A stretch of DNA of 64,000 nucleotides from Aeriscardovia sp040773385 (GTDB lineage: Bacteria; Actinomycetota; Actinomycetes; Actinomycetales; Bifidobacteriaceae): NCBI GenBank assembly GCA_040773385.1, contig JAXGWH010000001.1:124001-188000 (forward strand). Reading direction: 5' to 3'. A program made the position numbers and the translations under genes. This document shows, one piece after another, positions 61,130 through 64,000 of this stretch. The notes under the pieces were generated by a model that saw only the letters and a list, made by a program, of their open reading frames with translations, had not been told where the DNA came from and did no database searches. Each line of letters opens with the position of its first letter. Positions within the stretch are counted from its first letter, which is position 1.

Positions 61130-62404
61130 TCAGTCGAGCAGGTTCACCGTGCCGGTCACAAAGAACTCCCCGAGGACCTTTCGCCAGACACGCGCCGGCC
61201 CCTCTGCCGGTCCCGGCCGGAGCATGAACCGGTCGGCCAGATGCATGACCCGTGTGCGCAGATCGGCCAGACGCTCGAACGACGCCTGCACTGCGCCGCT
61301 CTTGCCGATGAGGACGCGGATGCGGGACACCTCGTCGCCCCCCCGGGACGGGAGCAGGTACAGGCGTGCCAGCTCGGCCCTGTCATCCGGGCCCGACATG
61401 CGCAGCGCATCCGCCAGGAGGAGGGTGCGCTTTCCCTCCCGCAGATCACCGAACAGGGGCTTGCCCGTCGTCCGCCGTGAGGGGATGACGTCTTTGAGGT
61501 CATCGCCGATCTGGAAGGCGAGGCCCAACGGCAGGCCGATGTCATCCGCCCACCGGTCCGCCGTATCCGTCTCCATTCCCCCCGCCATGAGACCGAGTCC
61601 CAGCGGTGCCACACATGTATAGCTCGCCGTCTTCCGGCTGTAGACCGCCTCACAGTTGCGTATGAGCGCTTCGGGATCCGACAGGTCGACCACCGAGTCG
61701 GCCTCATCGAGGACCTGACCGATCTCCACGTCCTGCTGCATGGCGAGCAGACGGGAGAGCACCGGCCCGGTCAAGGTCTCGGAGCGCGGATCCGGTCGTC
61801 GTCCGTCCTCCGCCGAGGGGAAGAGCGCCTCTTGGGCGACGCGCAGGCTGAGCGTGGCGAGCAGGTCGCCGAGCATGATGCCCAGGCCGATGCCGCTCTG
61901 ACGGGTCTGGGCGCGGCCGAGAGGACGAGGTGAGAAACTTGTGACCGCCGTCTCGAGACCTCGGTGGGCCGAAGGCCTTCCACGGCGTTCATCCGAATCG
62001 TCCATGATGTCGTCGTGGACGAGCGCGCCCGTCTGGAATATTTCGATCGAACAGGCGAGATCAAGCGCCGCCGTGTGGGAGAGCGGCGGACGCGGGCAGG
62101 ATGGAGCCGCGCCGGCCGACACCGGTTCGGCATCATGGCCCGTTCCGGCCGGTAAGCGCGGGAAGGAGGATTCCAGCTCATAAGAAGCGAGGAGCAGCAG
62201 AGCCCGCAGCCGTTTGCCACCGGCGTCCGAATCAAGGGCCTGGCGGACGACGGCGTCCATGAGCGGCGCACTGGGCACGTCCGGCCGGTCAGGATCCGCA
62301 TACCGGCGCAGAAGGTCCCCGAGACGTTCCTCGACATCCGTGCGGGCATGATCCCGCCAGACGATCACAGCGGCGTTCTGCCCCGGCATCTGCACCTGAT
62401 CCAT
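61130..62404 (-). CDS. Polyprenyl (geranylgeranyl-type) diphosphate synthase
   Basis: Trans-prenyltransferase building C15-C45 prenyl diphosphates. The 424-residue product has the first Asp-rich motif VHDDIMDDSDERRGRPSAHRG (Asp131-Asp135), the lysine-arginine GGKRLRALL, and the second motif QIGDDLKDV. Length is above the usual 320-360 because of Pro/Ser-rich inserts near 80-110 and 205-220. ATG 62404 has TAGGCT exactly 7 nt upstream; the frame is open to 62446. Chain length cannot be predicted with confidence. It is followed by the kinase gene on the same strand. Confidence 0.93.
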   Translation of the reverse strand: MDQVQMPGQNAAVIVWRDHARTDVEERLGDLLRRYADPDRPDVPSAPLMDAVVRQALDSDAGGKRLRALLLLASYELESSFPRLPAGTGHDAEPVSAGAAPSCPRPPLSHTAALDLACSIEIFQTGALVHDDIMDDSDERRGRPSAHRGLETAVTSFSPRPLGRAQTRQSGIGLGIMLGDLLATLSLRVAQEALFPSAEDGRRPDPRSETLTGPVLSRLLAMQQDVEIGQVLDEADSVVDLSDPEALIRNCEAVYSRKTASYTCVAPLGLGLMAGGMETDTADRWADDIGLPLGLAFQIGDDLKDVIPSRRTTGKPLFGDLREGKRTLLLADALRMSGPDDRAELARLYLLPSRGGDEVSRIRVLIGKSGAVQASFERLADLRTRVMHLADRFMLRPGPAEGPARVWRKVLGEFFVTGTVNLLD

Positions 62405-62411
62405 ACAGGCG

Positions 62412-62417
62412 AGCCTA
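62412..62417 (-). promoter_or_regulatory. Leaderless promoter of the prenyl synthase gene (-10 box)
   Basis: TAGGCT on the minus strand ends 7 nt before ATG 62404. Confidence 0.5.
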
Positions 62418-62547
62418 CCGCGGCCGGTCCCGTCCGAGTTTTCCACAATGGTGCCGTCCTGTTCTGTCGACGTCCCTCTGCGCCGAAAGTGGGAAGTACG
62501 GAAGGCGGCGACGGCCGCAGACAGGAAAGAGACGTGAAAGGAACCCT

Positions 62548-63360
62548 ATGACCACGATGAAGGAATCCGGCACCACCGGGCGGGAACCGGGGACGCCGGC
62601 CGGTACCGTCCGCCCGGGACGCGACGAGACGTCCGATGATAAGGACCGTACGACGTCATGCACCACGGATGGCAGGATCCCGTCGGCCATCCTTGACGGG
62701 CAACGCCGCCGGCTGCACATGCTGCGTGACGCGCAGACGGACGGGGGACTGGAGGCCGCACAGGTGCGTTGCCGTCTCTATGCCCCGATTCTCGCTCCCT
62801 GGGTGGCGCGGGTGCGCGGACAGCAGACCCGGTCAGTCATGACGATGATGTGTGATGGTCCGACGCCCATGCAGGAATGTGGGGAGACAGTCGTCGACGG
62901 GGATGAGGCGGCGGCCCTCGCGCGGACAGCCGTGGCGCTGGAGGAGGACCTCGCCCTGCGCGACGCTTTTCTGCTGGCGGCCCTGACCGATCTGCCACTA
63001 CGACGCCTGAGGGAAGAGATGGCCGACCCGCTCGGAGACCCCGCGCGCACTGATGTGCGCGAGACTTTCGGCAGGGGACTGCGTGACGCCAGGTACCGTC
63101 CGACGCGGTACATCGTGCCGGCCTGTGATGCGCTCATCGAGATGAGCCGGCGTCTGCCGTCACCATGGGGCGGCCAACCTCTGGCAATGCTCTCTCTGCT
63201 GCTGTGGTGGAGGAATCAGGGCGACCAGGCGCTGGGGGAGGCGGCGCTGGCGCTGTCACAGCGTCCTGGCAACGCGCTGGCGCGTCTTGTCGTGACGGCC
63301 ATCGACGCGGGCGTCTTTCCGCAGGACGACGGAACAACCTCGTCAACCAGATCCTCGTGA
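62548..63360 (+). CDS. DUF4192 family protein
   Basis: Actinobacterial protein of unknown role. The 270-residue product has an unstructured first 45 residues, then a helical core (RDAFLLAALTDLPLRRLREEM), and the diagnostic C-terminal segment QPLAMLSLLLWWRNQGDQALGEAALALSQRPGNALARLVVTAIDAGVFP. AAAGGA lies five bases before ATG 62548. Its place next to a sigA-like gene agrees with my recollection of bifidobacterial gene order. Confidence 0.8.
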   Translation: MTTMKESGTTGREPGTPAGTVRPGRDETSDDKDRTTSCTTDGRIPSAILDGQRRRLHMLRDAQTDGGLEAAQVRCRLYAPILAPWVARVRGQQTRSVMTMMCDGPTPMQECGETVVDGDEAAALARTAVALEEDLALRDAFLLAALTDLPLRRLREEMADPLGDPARTDVRETFGRGLRDARYRPTRYIVPACDALIEMSRRLPSPWGGQPLAMLSLLLWWRNQGDQALGEAALALSQRPGNALARLVVTAIDAGVFPQDDGTTSSTRSS

Positions 63361-63485
63361 GCGCAGATGGAAACTTCTTGGGAACACGACAACCGTCGTC
63401 GCGGTCCGTACACATCACCCTGTAGGACGGCGGCGGCACGCAACGGGAATAAAACGTCCTCCGGCCGGTTGAACATCATGGTTGG

Positions 63486-63491
63486 TATCAT
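63486..63491 (+). promoter_or_regulatory. Extended -10 of the probable sigA gene
   Basis: TATCAT in the context TGGTATCAT, identical to the infC one (16225-16230). A T-rich downstream stretch and a leader of about 42 nt follow. Confidence 0.45.
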
Positions 63492-63539
63492 TTTGCTGTT
63501 TTTATGCGCTTCAACCGTCGAGGTTTCCAGGGAGGATAC

Positions 63540-64000
63540 GTGACGACGAAACTGGCTGCCCAGACACAGGCCGAAGGCACATCCACGAAGACGAAAAAGA
63601 CCACCGCGAAGACGGCCTCGCCGTCAACGAAGCGGTCGGTCCGGCGGTCCTCCAAGACCACCGCCTCCGCAGCGACGAAGACGACAGCCGCGAAAAAGAC
63701 TGTTTCATCGGCAAAGCGTGCGTCGACCGCCGCAAAAAAGACGGACAAGAAGGGAAAGACGGAGCAAAAGAAGGCGACGAAGAAATCGACCGCGCGCATC
63801 GACGCAAAGCAGGACGCAAAGAAGACGGCCGCCGCCGCCCCAAAGAAGAAGACCGCCCGCACAACGACCACCGGCAAGGCGTCCCGCAAAAAGACCGCCG
63901 TGGTGCCGAAAACTTCCAAAGCCTCGAAGACAGCCACCACGTCCACAAAGAAGGCCGCGGCCGAGTCGCGTCTGACGCGGGAGGCCAAGGCGCTTTCCGG
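63540..64000 (+). CDS. rpoD: N-terminal part of the probable primary sigma factor (partial)
   Basis: A frame starting at GTG 63540 (GGAGG four bases upstream) runs off the window without a stop. The visible 153 residues are about half Lys, Ala and Thr (KTKKTTAKTA, KTTAAKKTVSSAK, KKKTARTTTTGKASRKK), like the long basic N-terminal extension of actinobacterial sigma-A/HrdB. A basic DNA-binding protein with such a tail is the alternative. The sigma identification rests on this composition and on the gene context, since regions 2 to 4 lie outside the window. Confidence 0.6.
   Translation, partial: MTTKLAAQTQAEGTSTKTKKTTAKTASPSTKRSVRRSSKTTASAATKTTAAKKTVSSAKRASTAAKKTDKKGKTEQKKATKKSTARIDAKQDAKKTAAAAPKKKTARTTTTGKASRKKTAVVPKTSKASKTATTSTKKAAAESRLTREAKALS

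Overview
The window is chromosomal DNA, roughly 60-63% G+C by eye, from an actinobacterium of the family Bifidobacteriaceae; the genus is not certain. The assignment rests on gene order (folC-smc, murE beside a FemAB-type ligase, ClgR-DUF3046-recA-recX-rnpB-hpf-secA, a fused OppDF ATPase), on actinobacterial-only families (DUF3046, DUF3159, DUF3710, DUF4192, bL37), and on a MurE without the diaminopimelate motif. I see no prophage, CRISPR array, intact insertion sequence, tRNA or ribosomal RNA operon. It is mostly a housekeeping region.

Layout. 0-5.6 kb: folC and smc. 5.7-9.6 kb (minus): FemAB-like bridge ligase, murE, DnaQ-like exonuclease. 9.7-11.3 kb: ECF sigma factor with a zinc anti-sigma factor, then a 24-codon gene for ribosomal protein bL37. 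11.5-16.2 kb (minus): aldose epimerase, YbaK deacylase, tag, gap with a LacI-type operator upstream, thiamine pyrophosphokinase. 16.2-17.7 kb: infC-rpmI-rplT with a possible attenuator. 17.9-21.5 kb: xerD-parA-scpA-scpB. 21.5-22 kb: a repeat-rich intergenic region. 22-25.5 kb: typA, a membrane protein, xerC. 25.9-29.9 kb: oppB-oppC-oppDF without oppA. 30.2-33.1 kb: DUF3710, DUF3159 and an RNA methyltransferase. 33.2-38.8 kb: the most accessory part, with a TetR regulator divergent from an unknown gene, a solitary periplasmic-binding lipoprotein and a P-type ATPase. 38.8-41.8 kb (minus): DMT transporter, Bax-inhibitor-1 protein, small alarmone synthetase. 41.9-51.3 kb: miaA, ftsK, pgsA, cinA, clgR, DUF3046, recA (with LexA box), recX. 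51.4-55.9 kb: rnpB (minus), hpf, secA. 56.4-58.7 kb: ROK glucokinase, a small membrane protein, plsC. 58.9-62.4 kb (minus): PASTA kinase and polyprenyl synthase. 62.5-64 kb: DUF4192 protein and the lysine-rich start of the probable primary sigma factor, cut by the window end.

How the genes work together. SMC with ScpA/ScpB, an orphan ParA, FtsK and XerC/XerD put most of the chromosome organisation and dimer-resolution machinery within 45 kb. MurE, the FemAB-like ligase, the PASTA kinase and the polyprenyl synthase bear on cell-wall synthesis. RecA/RecX under a LexA box, Tag and the redox-type sigma/anti-sigma pair are stress functions. No clearly new multi-gene system is present. The most useful observations are at the level of expression signals: a recurrent leaderless start layout (-10 hexamer 6-7 nt before ATG), several short intergenic repeat arrays, an RNase P RNA with an altered core, a very small ribosomal protein gene, and an uncharacterised TetR-flanked gene.
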